NCBI RefSeq assembly: GCF_017309955.1
Contig: NZ_CP021247.1
Coordinates: 3,187,001-3,251,000, forward strand
Origin: Novosphingobium sp. KA1
GTDB taxonomy: Bacteria; Pseudomonadota; Alphaproteobacteria; Sphingomonadales; Sphingomonadaceae
Reading direction: 5' to 3'
DNA length: 64,000 bases
The notes under the pieces were generated by a model. It had not been told where the DNA came from, searched no databases, and worked only from the letters and a program-made list of their open reading frames with translations. The first letter of the stretch is position 1. The number at the start of each line of letters is the position of its first letter. The position numbers and the translations under genes were made by a program. This document shows positions 36,360 to 46,177 of the stretch, one piece after another.

Positions 36360-37304
36360 ATGAACGACCTCTCTTCCGTGCCGAGCCCCGAGCAGAAGCC
36401 CGAACGTCAGCGCAAGCCCGACTGGATCCGCGTGAAGGCGCCGACCAGCAAGGGTTATGGCGAAACGCGCCAGCTCATGCGGGACCTGAAGCTCAATACG
36501 GTCTGCGAAGAGGCGGCTTGCCCGAATATCGGCGAGTGCTGGACCAAGAAGCACGCCACGGTGATGATCCTGGGCGATACCTGCACGCGCGCCTGTGCGT
36601 TCTGCAACGTGAAGACCGGCATGCCGGGGCGCGTCGATCCGCTCGAACCTGAACATGTCGCCGAACTGGCGCTGAAGACCGGTCTTGAACATATCGTCAT
36701 CACCTCGGTCGATCGCGACGATCTTCCCGATGGCGGTGCCAACCAGTTCGTCAAGGTGATCCAGGCGCTGCGCGCAGCAACGCCCAATACCACCATCGAG
36801 ATCCTGACGCCCGACTTCCGCGGCAAGATGCGCCGCGCGGTCGAGGCCATCGTCGAGGCCGGGCCCGACGTCTACAATCACAACCTCGAGACGGTTCCCC
36901 GCCTTTACCCGACCATTCGTCCCGGTGCACGTTACTACGCATCGCTGCGCCTGCTCGAAGAGGTGAAGGCCCACAATCCGCTGATCTTCACCAAGTCCGG
37001 CGTGATGCTGGGGCTGGGCGAAGAGCGTCTCGAAGTCCATCAGGTGATGGACGACATGCGCTGCGCCGACATCGATTTCCTGACCATGGGCCAGTACCTG
37101 CGGCCGACGCCCAAGCACGCCGAGGTCAAGGAGTTCGTCACCCCCAAGGCATTCGATGCCTATGGCGCGATTGCCCGTGCCAAGGGTTTCCTGCAGGTCG
37201 CCTCCTCGCCGCTGACGCGTTCGAGCTACCATGCCGGCAAGGACTTTGCGGAAATGCGTGCGGCGCGTGAAGCCAAGCTCGCAAAGGCCGCTCCGAAGGC
37301 CTGA
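36360..37304 (+). CDS. lipA: lipoyl synthase
   Basis: This 314-residue radical-SAM enzyme inserts two sulfurs into octanoyl groups to make lipoyl cofactor. The auxiliary cluster cysteines are C49, C54 and C60 ([12 protein letters not shown]), and the SAM cluster cysteines are C75, C79 and C82 (CTRACAFC). The C-terminal RSSYHAG serine motif, which ligates the auxiliary cluster, is present. It supplies lipoate to the PdhB and E2 domains. Start at ATG 36360; the in-frame ATG at 36288 would add 24 atypical residues and nearly reach the carbonic anhydrase start. The coq10-like gene follows 5 nt after the stop. Confidence 0.96.
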   Translation: MNDLSSVPSPEQKPERQRKPDWIRVKAPTSKGYGETRQLMRDLKLNTVCEEAACPNIGECWTKKHATVMILGDTCTRACAFCNVKTGMPGRVDPLEPEHVAELALKTGLEHIVITSVDRDDLPDGGANQFVKVIQALRAATPNTTIEILTPDFRGKMRRAVEAIVEAGPDVYNHNLETVPRLYPTIRPGARYYASLRLLEEVKAHNPLIFTKSGVMLGLGEERLEVHQVMDDMRCADIDFLTMGQYLRPTPKHAEVKEFVTPKAFDAYGAIARAKGFLQVASSPLTRSSYHAGKDFAEMRAAREAKLAKAAPKA

Positions 37305-37309
37305 CGCGC

Positions 37310-37756
37310 ATGCCCGGTATTCATGAGACGCAGCGGCTGCCTTACAGCGCTGAACAGATGTTTGATCTTGTCGCGGACGTAGGCCGCTACCAGGAATTCC
37401 TGCCCTGGGTGGTCGCCACCCGGGTCAAGTCGGACGACGGCAGCGAGATGATCGCGGATATGCTGGTCGGCTTCAAGGCGCTGCGCGAAAAGTTCACCTC
37501 GCGCGTCGAGAAGGTCCGTCCGCGCGAGATCAAGGTGCATTATGTCGACGGGCCGATGAAGGATCTCGACAACCACTGGATCTTCCATCCGGTGGATGCG
37601 CATAGCTGCGATATCGAGTTCGACGTACGTTTCAGCTTCCGCAACGTGCTGTTCGAGAAGCTGGCCGGCCAGTATTTTGACAAGGCCTTCCGCAAGATGG
37701 TCGCCGCTTTCGAAACCCGGGCGCACGAACTCTATGGCGAGCCTCAGGAAAGCTGA
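37310..37756 (+). CDS. Coq10/RatA-type START-domain protein
   Basis: This 148-residue polyketide-cyclase/START-fold protein resembles yeast Coq10 and bacterial RatA (YfjG), with YSAEQMFDLVADVGRYQEFLPW at its N-terminus (YSAEQMFDLVADVGRY, then QEFLPW). Coq10 proteins bind ubiquinone and support its delivery to the respiratory chain. Annotation as a toxin is often transferred but is not supported by context here. It sits 5 nt after lipA in the same direction, an arrangement common in alphaproteobacteria. It converges on the NMN amidase gene. Confidence 0.9.
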   Translation: MPGIHETQRLPYSAEQMFDLVADVGRYQEFLPWVVATRVKSDDGSEMIADMLVGFKALREKFTSRVEKVRPREIKVHYVDGPMKDLDNHWIFHPVDAHSCDIEFDVRFSFRNVLFEKLAGQYFDKAFRKMVAAFETRAHELYGEPQES

Positions 37757-37819
37757 GTTTTCATGAGTTTGGAGCGGCCTGCTACGAGGGCCGCTACATC
37801 CAGTCCTTCTGGCCGTCCT

Positions 37820-38329
37820 TCAGGCGTTTTCGGGCAGCAGCAGTTCCAGTGCGATCAGCGCGGCCTGATGGCGGATTTCCGTCCGGCCCGTGCCGTCCAG
37901 CAGCTTCTGTTCGGCATCTTCCTCTTCCGCGCCGCGCAAGGCGCGTGCGAAGACCACGGTTCCCACCGGCTTGAACTCGCTGCCGCCGTCAGGACCGGCA
38001 ATGCCGCTGATTGCCACGGCCACATCCGCCCGGCTGTTCGCAATGGCGCCTTGCGCCATGGCCCATGCCGTGGCCGGTGATACTGCGCCCAGCGTATCGA
38101 TGATGTCCGGTGAGACACCCAGCAGTTCCTGCTTGGCCTCGTTCGAATACGTCACGAAGCCGCGATCCAGTACCGCCGAAGAGCCCGGAACTTCGGTCAA
38201 TGCCGCGCAGACGAGGCCACCCGTGCAGCTTTCCGCGACCGCCACCTTGCGGCCGGCAGCCTTGTTCTCGGTAATGACGCGCTCCGCCAGGGCGTAGAGA
38301 TCCTGCGGGAAAAGGAGGGTGTCGGGCAT
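37820..38329 (-). CDS. pncC: nicotinamide-nucleotide amidase, CinA C-terminal domain only
   Basis: This 169-residue protein is the stand-alone CinA C-terminal domain, which deamidates nicotinamide mononucleotide in NAD recycling. Conserved features are VAVAESCTGGLV (about residues 29-40), the glycine-rich ISGIAGPDGGS and KPVGTV. It lacks the N-terminal MoaB-like domain of full-length CinA, as PncC of E. coli does. It follows the secreted cysteine-containing gene on the same strand after one base, so the two probably form a small operon below ispDF. Confidence 0.92.
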   Translation of the reverse strand: MPDTLLFPQDLYALAERVITENKAAGRKVAVAESCTGGLVCAALTEVPGSSAVLDRGFVTYSNEAKQELLGVSPDIIDTLGAVSPATAWAMAQGAIANSRADVAVAISGIAGPDGGSEFKPVGTVVFARALRGAEEEDAEQKLLDGTGRTEIRHQAALIALELLLPENA

Positions 38330-38330
38330 G

Positions 38331-38894
38331 TCAGTCCTTGCAGAGGGTCAGGCCGGCGATCTTCGTCTTGTCGGCCACATCGGCGGGCGCGACGTCCTTG
38401 GCCTTCGCGGTCATCTCGACGATCAGCGCGATAAGTCCGGCGGTGTTTTCGGGCGGTAGTGGGGCGAGCAGGTCGACCGCAAGATCGATCCGGTCGCACG
38501 ATTTGAGCGGGAGGTGCTGCGAGACCAGTCCCTCGACCGTGATGTCGACCAGCGGGCGCAGCGATTCGTCGGGCAAATTGCGCGCGAACTTGGCAACATC
38601 GCTGCTTTGCCCTTGGGAAAGCTTCAGGAAAGCGGCCTTGGCTTCGGGCCAGGAACGTCCTTTCTGAGACGCATAGCGCGCTGCCAGTTCGCTGCCGTGC
38701 GTCCTTAGATAGGAGTCGGCAGGCAGAACCTGCTCGCAGCGCTTGGCGGTGCCGGAAATGACCTGGGGCAGGGCATAGGTAAACATGGCCTGCGCTTCGG
38801 GCCGTGTCAGGCATGCCGTTTCTGCCTGCGCGATGCTTGGGGCGATTCCCAGCAGCATGGCGGCGAGGGTGAGTGTCTTGCGGTGAACGGTCAT
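38331..38894 (-). CDS. secreted protein with four cysteines, unknown function
   Basis: This 187-residue precursor has a clear signal peptide (residues ~1-24, TLAAMLLGIAPSIAQA). The mature part is helical, with four cysteines near residues 28, 53, 133 and 185, which would allow two disulfides in the periplasm. I do not recognise a named family. It lies 10 bp after ispDF and 1 bp before the NMN amidase gene, all on the minus strand. The context does not reveal its role. Confidence 0.75.
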   Translation of the reverse strand: MTVHRKTLTLAAMLLGIAPSIAQAETACLTRPEAQAMFTYALPQVISGTAKRCEQVLPADSYLRTHGSELAARYASQKGRSWPEAKAAFLKLSQGQSSDVAKFARNLPDESLRPLVDITVEGLVSQHLPLKSCDRIDLAVDLLAPLPPENTAGLIALIVEMTAKAKDVAPADVADKTKIAGLTLCKD

Positions 38895-38904
38895 CGACTA
38901 TTCC

Positions 38905-40089
38905 CTAGAGGCGGATCAGGCTTACGGCGGCTTGCGCCGCGATGCCTTCGGACCTGCCGGTGAAACCCAGTTTCTCGGTCGTGGTTGCCTTGACGCTGAC
39001 GACGGTGGGATCGGCGCCGAGAATTTCGGCAAGCCGGGCGCGCATGGCTTCGCGGTGCGGGCCGATCTTGGGGGCTTCGCAGATGATCGTGACGTCGGCA
39101 TTGGCAAGCATGTAGCCCGCCTTGGTCACCAGTGATCCGGCGTGCGCGAGGAAGCGATCGGAGGCGGCGCCCTTCCATTGCGGATCGCTCGGCGGGAAGT
39201 GCTGGCCGATGTCGCCCGCGCCGATCGCGCCCAGCAGGGCATCGACCAGTGCGTGGATGGCCACGTCGGCGTCGCTGTGGCCGGCAAGGCCGTGGCTGTG
39301 CTCGATCTTTACCCCGCAGAGCCAGAGGTCCTCGCCTGCTTCAAGGCGGTGGACGTCATAGCCGGTACCGACGCGGATCGGCGGGGCGGAGGGCGCGAAG
39401 TCGGTCGCGAACGTCAGTTTGTGCAAGGCTTCGTCTCCTTCGACGAGCGCGATTTGAAGGCCGTCAGCCTGTGCGACCTGGGCATCGTCGCCGGCATGGG
39501 AAGGGCCTTCCCAGTTGCGATGGGCGGCGAGGATTTCGGCGAATCGGAATGCCTGCGGGGTCTGGACGCGGCGCAGGTCCTCGCGGCGGGCAGGAGCGCC
39601 CATCGTCTCGCCCTCTGCGCCCATCTCCGCATGCGCAAGGCTGTCGACCACCGGCAGCACCGGGATTGCGCCTGGGTGGCGGTCCAGTGCCGCCGTCAAT
39701 CGCTCGATCACGGCGGCCGGCAGGACCGGGCGGGCCGCGTCGTGGATCAGCACGAGGTCTGGCGCAGACCCGGCCAGCACCTCAAGTCCGATCCGAACCG
39801 ATTCCTGACGAGTTGCGCCGCCTGTCGTCAGCTGGATGTCCTTGATCCCCGAAACAATCTCGCGAACCAGCGGATCGGCGCCTTCCGGGATGACCACGAG
39901 GATAGGCGCCACGCCGGCGTTCGCCAGGGCCTCCACCGAGTGTCGCAGCACGGGTTTGCCGCGCCAGAGCGCAAATTGCTTGGGAAGAGGCTGGCCGGCA
40001 CGAAGTCCCTGGCCGGCTGCAACGACGATGGCTGCGGCCTTCTGCCCGGCTATGCTTCGCGCCTGCGAAATTGTCTGGTCCTGCGACAT
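38905..40089 (-). CDS. ispDF: bifunctional IspD/IspF isoprenoid enzyme
   Basis: This 394-residue fusion carries out two MEP-pathway steps: CDP-ME synthesis (IspD half, about residues 15-235, with [16 protein letters not shown] and HDAARP) and MEcPP cyclisation (IspF half, about 238-394, with GYDVHRLE and the zinc ligand pattern HSDADV). Fused IspDF is typical of alphaproteobacteria and some epsilonproteobacteria. Start: ATG at 40089; in-frame codons upstream extend into the regulatory gap. The gene is divergent from dusB across a 119-bp region with tandem repeats. Confidence 0.96.
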   Translation of the reverse strand: MSQDQTISQARSIAGQKAAAIVVAAGQGLRAGQPLPKQFALWRGKPVLRHSVEALANAGVAPILVVIPEGADPLVREIVSGIKDIQLTTGGATRQESVRIGLEVLAGSAPDLVLIHDAARPVLPAAVIERLTAALDRHPGAIPVLPVVDSLAHAEMGAEGETMGAPARREDLRRVQTPQAFRFAEILAAHRNWEGPSHAGDDAQVAQADGLQIALVEGDEALHKLTFATDFAPSAPPIRVGTGYDVHRLEAGEDLWLCGVKIEHSHGLAGHSDADVAIHALVDALLGAIGAGDIGQHFPPSDPQWKGAASDRFLAHAGSLVTKAGYMLANADVTIICEAPKIGPHREAMRARLAEILGADPTVVSVKATTTEKLGFTGRSEGIAAQAAVSLIRL

Positions 40090-40143
40090 CGTGCCTGCCG
40101 GTAATCGCTTGCCGTCCCGAGGGCAATCCACTATGCGCTGCCT

Positions 40144-40179
40144 GTTTTTTAGGCATGTCACGTTTTTTAGGCACGTGGC
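40144..40179. repeat. two imperfect 18-bp tandem repeats in ispDF/dusB promoter gap
   Basis: GTTTTTTAGGCATGTCAC (40144-40161) is followed directly by GTTTTTTAGGCACGTGGC (40162-40179), identical at 15 of 18 positions. They lie between the divergent starts of ispDF and dusB. The first copy also forms a small dyad with TGCCT at 40139-40143. Candidate operator repeats or duplication by slippage. Confidence 0.6.
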
Positions 40180-40208
40180 GTCATTCAGGCAATTGTCGGG
40201 CTCGCATC

Positions 40209-41252
40209 ATGAACGAACTTCCCACTCCTCCGGCCATGAAGCCGATCGAAGTCGGTCCCGTGCGGATCGAGTGTCCGGTCGTGCTGGCGCCAATGACCGG
40301 GGTTTCGGACCTGCCGTTCCGCCGTATGGTGCGCAGCTTCGGCTCGGGCCTCAACGTCACCGAGATGATCGCCAGCCCGGCGGCCATCCGGGAGACTCGC
40401 GTGTCGCTCCAGAAGGCGATGTGGGATCCGGTGGAAGACCCGGTGTCGATGCAGCTTGTCGGTTGCGATCCCGAGCAGATGGGCGAGGCCGCCAAGCTGG
40501 TCGAGGATCGCGGCGCTGCCATCATCGACATCAACATGGGATGCCCGGTCCGCAAGGTCGTCAACGGCGATGCCGGTTCGGCACTGATGCGCGATGTGCC
40601 CCTGGCGACTCGCCTGATCGAGGCGACGGTGAAGGCCGTGAAGGTCCCGGTCACCGTCAAGATGCGCATGGGCTGGTGTCATGACAGCCTCAACGCTCCG
40701 GAACTCGCGCGCATTGCCGAGGATTTGGGCGCGAAGATGATCACCGTTCACGGTCGTACCCGCAACCAGATGTACAAGGGCTCGGCCGACTGGGCATTTG
40801 TGCGCGGGGTCAAGGACGCGGTTTCCATCCCGGTGATCGTCAATGGCGATATCTGCGGGATCGAAGATGCGGCCAAGGCGCTGGAACAGTCGGGCGCGGA
40901 TGGCCTGATGGTCGGGCGCGGTGCCTACGGCAAGCCCTGGGCGCTGGCGCAGATCATGCAGTGGTGGCGCGGAAACGGCTTCGGGGCTGAGCCCGGTTTC
41001 GGCGCCCAGTACGAGATCATTCGTGAGCATTACGAAGAGATGCTCAGCCATTACGGGCGCGAGACCGGCGTCAAGATGGCGCGCAAGCATCTGGGCTGGT
41101 ACGTGCGCGGCATTCGCGGGTCGGCAGAGTTCAGAAATCACGTGAACTTCATCGACGATCCCGATCGTGTGCTTGCCGAACTTGCCGAGTTCTACGCTCC
41201 CTATCGCGATGAACCCGGCGAGGCGAACACCCTTCAGCGTCAGGCTGCATGA
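40209..41252 (+). CDS. dusB: tRNA-dihydrouridine synthase B
   Basis: This 347-residue flavoenzyme reduces uridine to dihydrouridine in the tRNA D loop, using NADPH. The TIM-barrel start [12 protein letters not shown], the catalytic Cys112 in [10 protein letters not shown], and the FMN-binding VHGRTR and GRGAYGKPW are present. Historically called nifR3, it heads the ntrBC operon in many alphaproteobacteria, as here, overlapping ntrB by ATGA. Start at ATG 40209; the in-frame upstream stretch crosses the tandem repeats and is not DusB-like. Confidence 0.95.
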   Translation: MNELPTPPAMKPIEVGPVRIECPVVLAPMTGVSDLPFRRMVRSFGSGLNVTEMIASPAAIRETRVSLQKAMWDPVEDPVSMQLVGCDPEQMGEAAKLVEDRGAAIIDINMGCPVRKVVNGDAGSALMRDVPLATRLIEATVKAVKVPVTVKMRMGWCHDSLNAPELARIAEDLGAKMITVHGRTRNQMYKGSADWAFVRGVKDAVSIPVIVNGDICGIEDAAKALEQSGADGLMVGRGAYGKPWALAQIMQWWRGNGFGAEPGFGAQYEIIREHYEEMLSHYGRETGVKMARKHLGWYVRGIRGSAEFRNHVNFIDDPDRVLAELAEFYAPYRDEPGEANTLQRQAA

Positions 41253-42376
41253 ACGCCCCTTCGGTCAATGCTCGGCCGGACATCGGGCGGTTGATGGCGA
41301 GCCTGCCGGTGGCCGTTGTGGTGCTGGAGCCGGGGCTCAGGATCGCTTCGCTCAATCCGGCGGCGGAACAGTTCTTCGGGCAATCTGCCCGCCGGCTTGT
41401 CGGCAATCGCCTGCGCGACGTCATGACGGTGCCCGACGCGCGCCTGCTGGAGCGTCTGGACGATTACGAAACTCCGGTTTCCGCGCGTGAGGTGACGGTC
41501 TCAATCCGCGGGCGCGGGGTTCTGCGCATCGATGTCAACGTCGCGCCGGTGGCCGACACGCCGGGCTGGCAGGTCCTGACGATCCACGACAACAGCGCCA
41601 CCGATGCGCTGGGAGACGATTCCGGCAGCGCCGACAATGCCGTGCTGCGCGGCCCGGAGATCATGGCGCACGAGATCAAGAACCCATTGGCGGGCATTCG
41701 CGGGGCAGCGCAATTGCTGGGGCGCCATGCCAGCGAGCGCGATCTTCCGCTGACCGAACTCATCACTTCCGAAGTGGACCGGATCGCCAACCTGATCGAA
41801 CGCATGCAGAAGCTGTCCCGGCGCACGACGCCGCCGGTCGAGCCGTGCAATCTCCACGAGGCCGCTCGCCGCGCCATCGACGTTCTTTCGGCGGCGCATG
41901 AAGGTTCGGTGGTAAAGGTCAGAATTAAGGAAGAATTTGATCCTTCCTTACCAGCCGTACTCGGTAGTCCCGATGCCCTGGTGCAGGTGATCATCAACCT
42001 TGTCGCCAATGCCCGTGAAGCCTGTCAGGGGGAAGCCGCGCCGCGCGTGGCCATTCGCACGCGCTTTGCCAGCGGCCTCCAACTTCACACCACCGATTCG
42101 GGCGAGCCGGTGCGGCTCCCCGTCGAACTGCGCGTCACCGACAACGGTCCCGGCGTCGATGCGGCAATGCGCGAACATATTTTCGAGCCCTTCGTCACCA
42201 CCAAGAAGGCGGGGCAGGGGCTCGGCCTGCCGCTGGTGCGCAAGCTCGTTCGCGACATGAACGGGCGCATCACCCACGAACGCGACGATGAAGCAGGCCT
42301 GACGCACTTTCGCGTTCACCTGCCGCTTGCGCGTGAAACCCGCGGCAGGGCGAGCAGGAGAAAGGTCGCGCCATGA
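41249..42376 (+). CDS. ntrB: nitrogen-regulation sensor kinase NtrB
   Basis: This 375-residue cytoplasmic kinase has a PAS domain (about residues 12-120), a DHp helix with the phospho-accepting His141 in [12 protein letters not shown], and a C-terminal ATPase domain with the N, G1 and G2 boxes ([26 protein letters not shown]). NtrB phosphorylates NtrC when nitrogen is scarce, under control by PII. It is coupled to dusB upstream and to ntrC downstream by ATGA overlaps. Confidence 0.95.
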   Translation: MNAPSVNARPDIGRLMASLPVAVVVLEPGLRIASLNPAAEQFFGQSARRLVGNRLRDVMTVPDARLLERLDDYETPVSAREVTVSIRGRGVLRIDVNVAPVADTPGWQVLTIHDNSATDALGDDSGSADNAVLRGPEIMAHEIKNPLAGIRGAAQLLGRHASERDLPLTELITSEVDRIANLIERMQKLSRRTTPPVEPCNLHEAARRAIDVLSAAHEGSVVKVRIKEEFDPSLPAVLGSPDALVQVIINLVANAREACQGEAAPRVAIRTRFASGLQLHTTDSGEPVRLPVELRVTDNGPGVDAAMREHIFEPFVTTKKAGQGLGLPLVRKLVRDMNGRITHERDDEAGLTHFRVHLPLARETRGRASRRKVAP

Positions 42377-43818
42377 GTGTTTTGCTGGTCGAGGACGACG
42401 TCTCGATCGCCATCGTCATCACCGCCGCGCTGGAGGCCGAGGGTTTTGCGGTGACGCATTGCCAGACAATCGCCGAGCGTGACCGTCTATTGGGTGAGCG
42501 TGGTTTTGACGCCCTGGTCACCGACGTCATGCTGCCGGATGGCGACGGGATCGAGACGATCGATCGTGCGCGGGCGCTGCACCCCTTGATGCCGATCATC
42601 ATTCTTTCGGCGCAGAACACGCTCGATACCGCAGTGCGGGCGAGCGATACCGGCGCCTTCGAGTATTTCCCGAAGCCCTTCGACATCGACGAACTCGCGC
42701 GCACCGTGCGCCAGGCGGCCGGGGCGGGCAAGGAGCTGCTGCCGGACGGGGATGAACCGCTGGGCGACGGCCTGCCGCTGGTGGGTCGCAGTGTCGCCAT
42801 GCAATCGGTTTTCCGTATGATAACGCGGGTCCTGCGCAATGACCTGACCGTGCTGATCCTGGGAGAATCGGGAACCGGCAAGGAACTGGTGGCCGAAGCC
42901 GTGCACAATCTCGGTCATCGCCGGGCCGGACCGTTCATCGCGGTCAACACCGCGGCGATCCCGGCCGACCTGATCGAGAGCGAGTTGTTCGGCCACGAGA
43001 AAGGGGCCTTCACCGGCGCTGTCGCGCGCCATGTCGGCAAGTTCGAGCAGGCTTCCGGGGGCACGCTGTTCCTGGACGAGATCGGTGACATGCCGATGCA
43101 GGCGCAGACCCGCCTCCTCCGCGCCCTCCAGTCCGGCACTGTCAGGCGTGTTGGCGGACGCGAGGAGGTTCGCCTCGACGTGCGCATCATCGCAGCGACC
43201 AACAAGGACCTCGAACCGGAGATCGCTGCGGGGCGCTTCCGTGAGGATCTCTATTACCGCCTCAACGTCGTGCCGATCCATATGCCGCCCCTGCGCGAAC
43301 GGCGCGACGACATCGAGGTTCTTGCCCGCCATTTCCTGCAACTGGCCGCAGGTGAAGGGCTTCCGCGCCGCCAGTTGAGCGTTGAGGCGGGGCAATTGCT
43401 GGCCCGGCAGCCGTGGCGCGGCAATGTGCGCGAACTCAAGAACGTGATCTATCGCCTCGCCTTGCTTGCGCGGGAGGATATGATCGATGCCGAAAGCGTA
43501 CAGGCCCTATTGAGCCCGGATACCGCCCCCGCTGCGGCCGGGGACGACCTTTCGGGCGGCGGAGAGGGGGCAGTGATCGGGCAGGGGGGCATTGCCGATG
43601 CGGTCAGTCGCTGGCTTGCAGCCGAACGGCCTGCCAGCGGCACGATCTACGAAGCGGCGGTGGCTGCCTTCGAGCGGCCCTTGTTCAGCGAAGTGCTGCG
43701 CGAGACCGGTGGGAACCAGCTGCGGGCCGCCCAGGCATTGGGTATCAATCGCAACACCTTGCGCAAGCGATTGAGCGAACTTGCGCTCGATCCCGAGGAA
43801 TTCACCCGTCGTTCATGA
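42373..43818 (+). CDS. ntrC: nitrogen-regulation response regulator NtrC
   Basis: This 481-residue sigma-54 activator has a receiver domain with phospho-acceptor Asp51 (LVTDVMLPDGDG) and an AAA+ domain with Walker A GESGTGKE and the sigma-54-contacting loop ESELFGHEKGAFTGAV. A Fis-type helix-turn-helix at the C-terminus (AAQALGINRNTLRKRL) completes it. The intact GAFTGA loop indicates real sigma-54 activation, unlike the NtrX gene downstream. Overlaps ntrB by ATGA; ntrY begins 60 bp later. Confidence 0.96.
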   Translation: MSVLLVEDDVSIAIVITAALEAEGFAVTHCQTIAERDRLLGERGFDALVTDVMLPDGDGIETIDRARALHPLMPIIILSAQNTLDTAVRASDTGAFEYFPKPFDIDELARTVRQAAGAGKELLPDGDEPLGDGLPLVGRSVAMQSVFRMITRVLRNDLTVLILGESGTGKELVAEAVHNLGHRRAGPFIAVNTAAIPADLIESELFGHEKGAFTGAVARHVGKFEQASGGTLFLDEIGDMPMQAQTRLLRALQSGTVRRVGGREEVRLDVRIIAATNKDLEPEIAAGRFREDLYYRLNVVPIHMPPLRERRDDIEVLARHFLQLAAGEGLPRRQLSVEAGQLLARQPWRGNVRELKNVIYRLALLAREDMIDAESVQALLSPDTAPAAAGDDLSGGGEGAVIGQGGIADAVSRWLAAERPASGTIYEAAVAAFERPLFSEVLRETGGNQLRAAQALGINRNTLRKRLSELALDPEEFTRRS

Positions 43819-43878
43819 GCCGCGCTTGATGCATTTGCACTTGCAAACCGGCAACACTGGCGTTGTAACTCGGCCACG

Positions 43879-46104
43879 ATGAACGAACAATGGGTCCGCA
43901 AGCGCGCTTGGCCGCGTTGGTGGCGGCGTGTCCAGATCGGGGCGCGCCGGGCGAATTTCTTTGCGGTCATGGAAGTCGCCTCCATTCTCGCCTTCCTGGC
44001 GATGACGGCGGCAACCTGGATGGCGCTCAATACCGGGGCGGACAAGCGAACGCTGCTCCCCTCGAACCTGACGGCCACGCTGCTTGTCGGGACGCTGGTG
44101 CCGGCCATGGCGATCCTCGTGCTGTTCGGGCGCCGGATGGCCCTGCGCCGCGCGGCCGAACATATCGGCGGCACCGGGCAGATGCATGTGCGCATGGTGT
44201 TCATCTTCTCGTTGATCGCCGCGGTGCCGACCCTGCTTGTGGTGGTCTTTGCGTCCTGGCTGTTCCAGTCTGGCGTGGAGTTCTGGTTCTCTGATTCCTC
44301 GCGCGGCCTGCTGGAAAACGCCAACAAGCTGGCGCGTGGCTATTACGAGCAGACCCAGCGCGACGTCGGTTACGAATCTGTGGCCATGGCGCAGGACACC
44401 CGGGACTGGCTGGGTGAATATCCGGTGGGTAGCCGCGAATTCCAGGCGTTTTTCGGCGACCAGGTCTATCGCCGCAACCTTTCGGTCGCCGCCCTGGTCC
44501 AGGTGACGCCCGACGGTGAGCAGCGCACGCCGATCATCGTCGATCCGGACCGGAAATCGGATTCCAAGCGGATCGCACCGGATGTTCAGCAAAGGCTTCA
44601 AAAGGAGCCTTACGTCGTCACTTCGGACGCCAACCGGATCGTGGCGGTCGTCCCGATCGAGCGGGATGCCGGCATTTATCTCTACGCGGCGCGCAGCAAC
44701 GACTTGCTTGCCCTGAGCCAGGGACAACGCGCCGAAAACGCCGAGAATATCGTCCAGGCCTACGAAGTGCTGACAAGCCGCGCACGGGTTTTCCAGCTGC
44801 GCTTCAACATCGCGCTGTTCATCGCTTCGCTCGCACTCGTGGGGCTGGCTGTCTGGTTCGCGCTGCGATTTGCGGACAGGCAGGTCAAGCCGCTCTACGA
44901 ACTTGTCGACGCGGCACGTACGGTCGGCAGCGGCAATTTCGCACTCCGTCTGGAGGGAAGGGTGGGCACCGACGAGATCGGGCTGCTCAACCGTGCCTTC
45001 AACCGGATGACCGCGCAGATCGAGAAGCAGACCCAGGCTTTACTGGGGGCCAACCGGCAACTGCACGAACGCCGTATCTTCATCGAGGCGGTGCTGGAAT
45101 CGGTCACCTCGGGTATCATCTCGCTCGACAAGGAGGGCTACATCCTCCTGATGAACAGCACCGCGCTCAAGCTGCTCACCACGCTGGAGCAGGTGCCGGA
45201 AGGCACTCCGCTGGCCGATGTGGCCGCGCAGTTCGCCGCTCTGGTCGAGCAGGGAAGCAGCGGCGGGCTTGTTCAGTATCATCGGCACGGCGACCTGCTC
45301 ACGTTCGCGGTCAAGGTCACGCGCGATGCGACCGGCTATGTCATCACCTTCGAGGACATCACCCGCCAGTTGCTCGACCAGCGCACCGCGGCCTGGTCTG
45401 ATGTCGCGCAGCGCATCGCCCACGAGATCAAGAACCCACTGACTCCGATCCAGCTCGCAACCGAACGCCTCAGCCGGCGCTATCGCAAGCAGATCGTCGA
45501 CAATCCGGAACTGTTCGAGGATCTAACCCGCACGATCATCCGCCAGGTCGGAGACCTGCGCAAGATGGTCGACGAGTTCTCGTCCTTCGCCCGTCTGCCC
45601 AAGCCGGTCTTCCGGCCTGAGGACCCGGTCGCACTGACCCGGCAGGCCTTGTTCCTGCAGGAAGTCGCCCGTCCGGACATCGCCTTCAGCTTTGCCAGCG
45701 ACGGGGCCATCGGTTCGATCGACTGCGACCGTCACCAGTTCGGCCAGGCCATGACCAACGTGCTGAAGAACGCGGTCGAGGCGGTCGAGGCCAAGGCCAA
45801 GGATGCCGGTGACGACTATCACGGTGCCATCGCGGTCTCTGTCGACGCGCTGAGCGACGCCATCCTCGTGCGGATCGCCGACAACGGCATCGGCCTGTCG
45901 CAGGACCGCGAACGCATCATCGAGCCTTACGTGACCACGCGCGAGAAGGGGACCGGCCTCGGTCTCGCCATCGTCAACAAGATCATCGAAGAGCATGGCG
46001 GCGAAATGCAGTTCCTGCCGACGCTCGGCGGCGGGACCACGGTGACCATGCGGTTCGCCGTCGATCCCACCGCGCAGGCCCGCAAGGCGGAGGCCGCTGA
46101 ATGA
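43879..46104 (+). CDS. ntrY: membrane sensor kinase NtrY
   Basis: This 741-residue membrane kinase has about three N-terminal membrane segments (residues ~31-130), a periplasmic loop (~133-305), a fourth segment (~312-333), then HAMP, PAS, the DHp domain with His515 ([15 protein letters not shown]) and an ATPase domain (DNGIGLS, GTGLGLAIV). NtrY senses an envelope or redox cue and phosphorylates NtrX; it can also influence NtrC. It has no obvious promoter of its own in the 60-bp gap. Confidence 0.95.
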   Translation: MNEQWVRKRAWPRWWRRVQIGARRANFFAVMEVASILAFLAMTAATWMALNTGADKRTLLPSNLTATLLVGTLVPAMAILVLFGRRMALRRAAEHIGGTGQMHVRMVFIFSLIAAVPTLLVVVFASWLFQSGVEFWFSDSSRGLLENANKLARGYYEQTQRDVGYESVAMAQDTRDWLGEYPVGSREFQAFFGDQVYRRNLSVAALVQVTPDGEQRTPIIVDPDRKSDSKRIAPDVQQRLQKEPYVVTSDANRIVAVVPIERDAGIYLYAARSNDLLALSQGQRAENAENIVQAYEVLTSRARVFQLRFNIALFIASLALVGLAVWFALRFADRQVKPLYELVDAARTVGSGNFALRLEGRVGTDEIGLLNRAFNRMTAQIEKQTQALLGANRQLHERRIFIEAVLESVTSGIISLDKEGYILLMNSTALKLLTTLEQVPEGTPLADVAAQFAALVEQGSSGGLVQYHRHGDLLTFAVKVTRDATGYVITFEDITRQLLDQRTAAWSDVAQRIAHEIKNPLTPIQLATERLSRRYRKQIVDNPELFEDLTRTIIRQVGDLRKMVDEFSSFARLPKPVFRPEDPVALTRQALFLQEVARPDIAFSFASDGAIGSIDCDRHQFGQAMTNVLKNAVEAVEAKAKDAGDDYHGAIAVSVDALSDAILVRIADNGIGLSQDRERIIEPYVTTREKGTGLGLAIVNKIIEEHGGEMQFLPTLGGGTTVTMRFAVDPTAQARKAEAAE

Positions 46105-46129
46105 CAGGGCGTCCTCCAACAAGGTCTCC

Positions 46130-46147
46130 AGCGATCCTTCGATCGCT
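46130..46147. other. hairpin in the ntrY-ntrX gap
   Basis: AGCGATC (46130-46136) pairs perfectly with GATCGCT (46141-46147) around CTTC. It lies in the 73-bp gap between ntrY and ntrX. With a 7-bp stem and tetraloop and no U-run, it may tune mRNA processing or be chance. Confidence 0.35.
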
Positions 46148-46177
46148 CTCCATATTCCTCCAGATGAAGACAATGCC

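Noticed and set aside
37773..37795. AGCGGCC...GGCCGCT hairpin between coq10-like and NMN amidase genes
   Set aside because: A 7-bp stem with a 9-nt loop and no U-run is too weak to assign as a terminator, although its position is suggestive.
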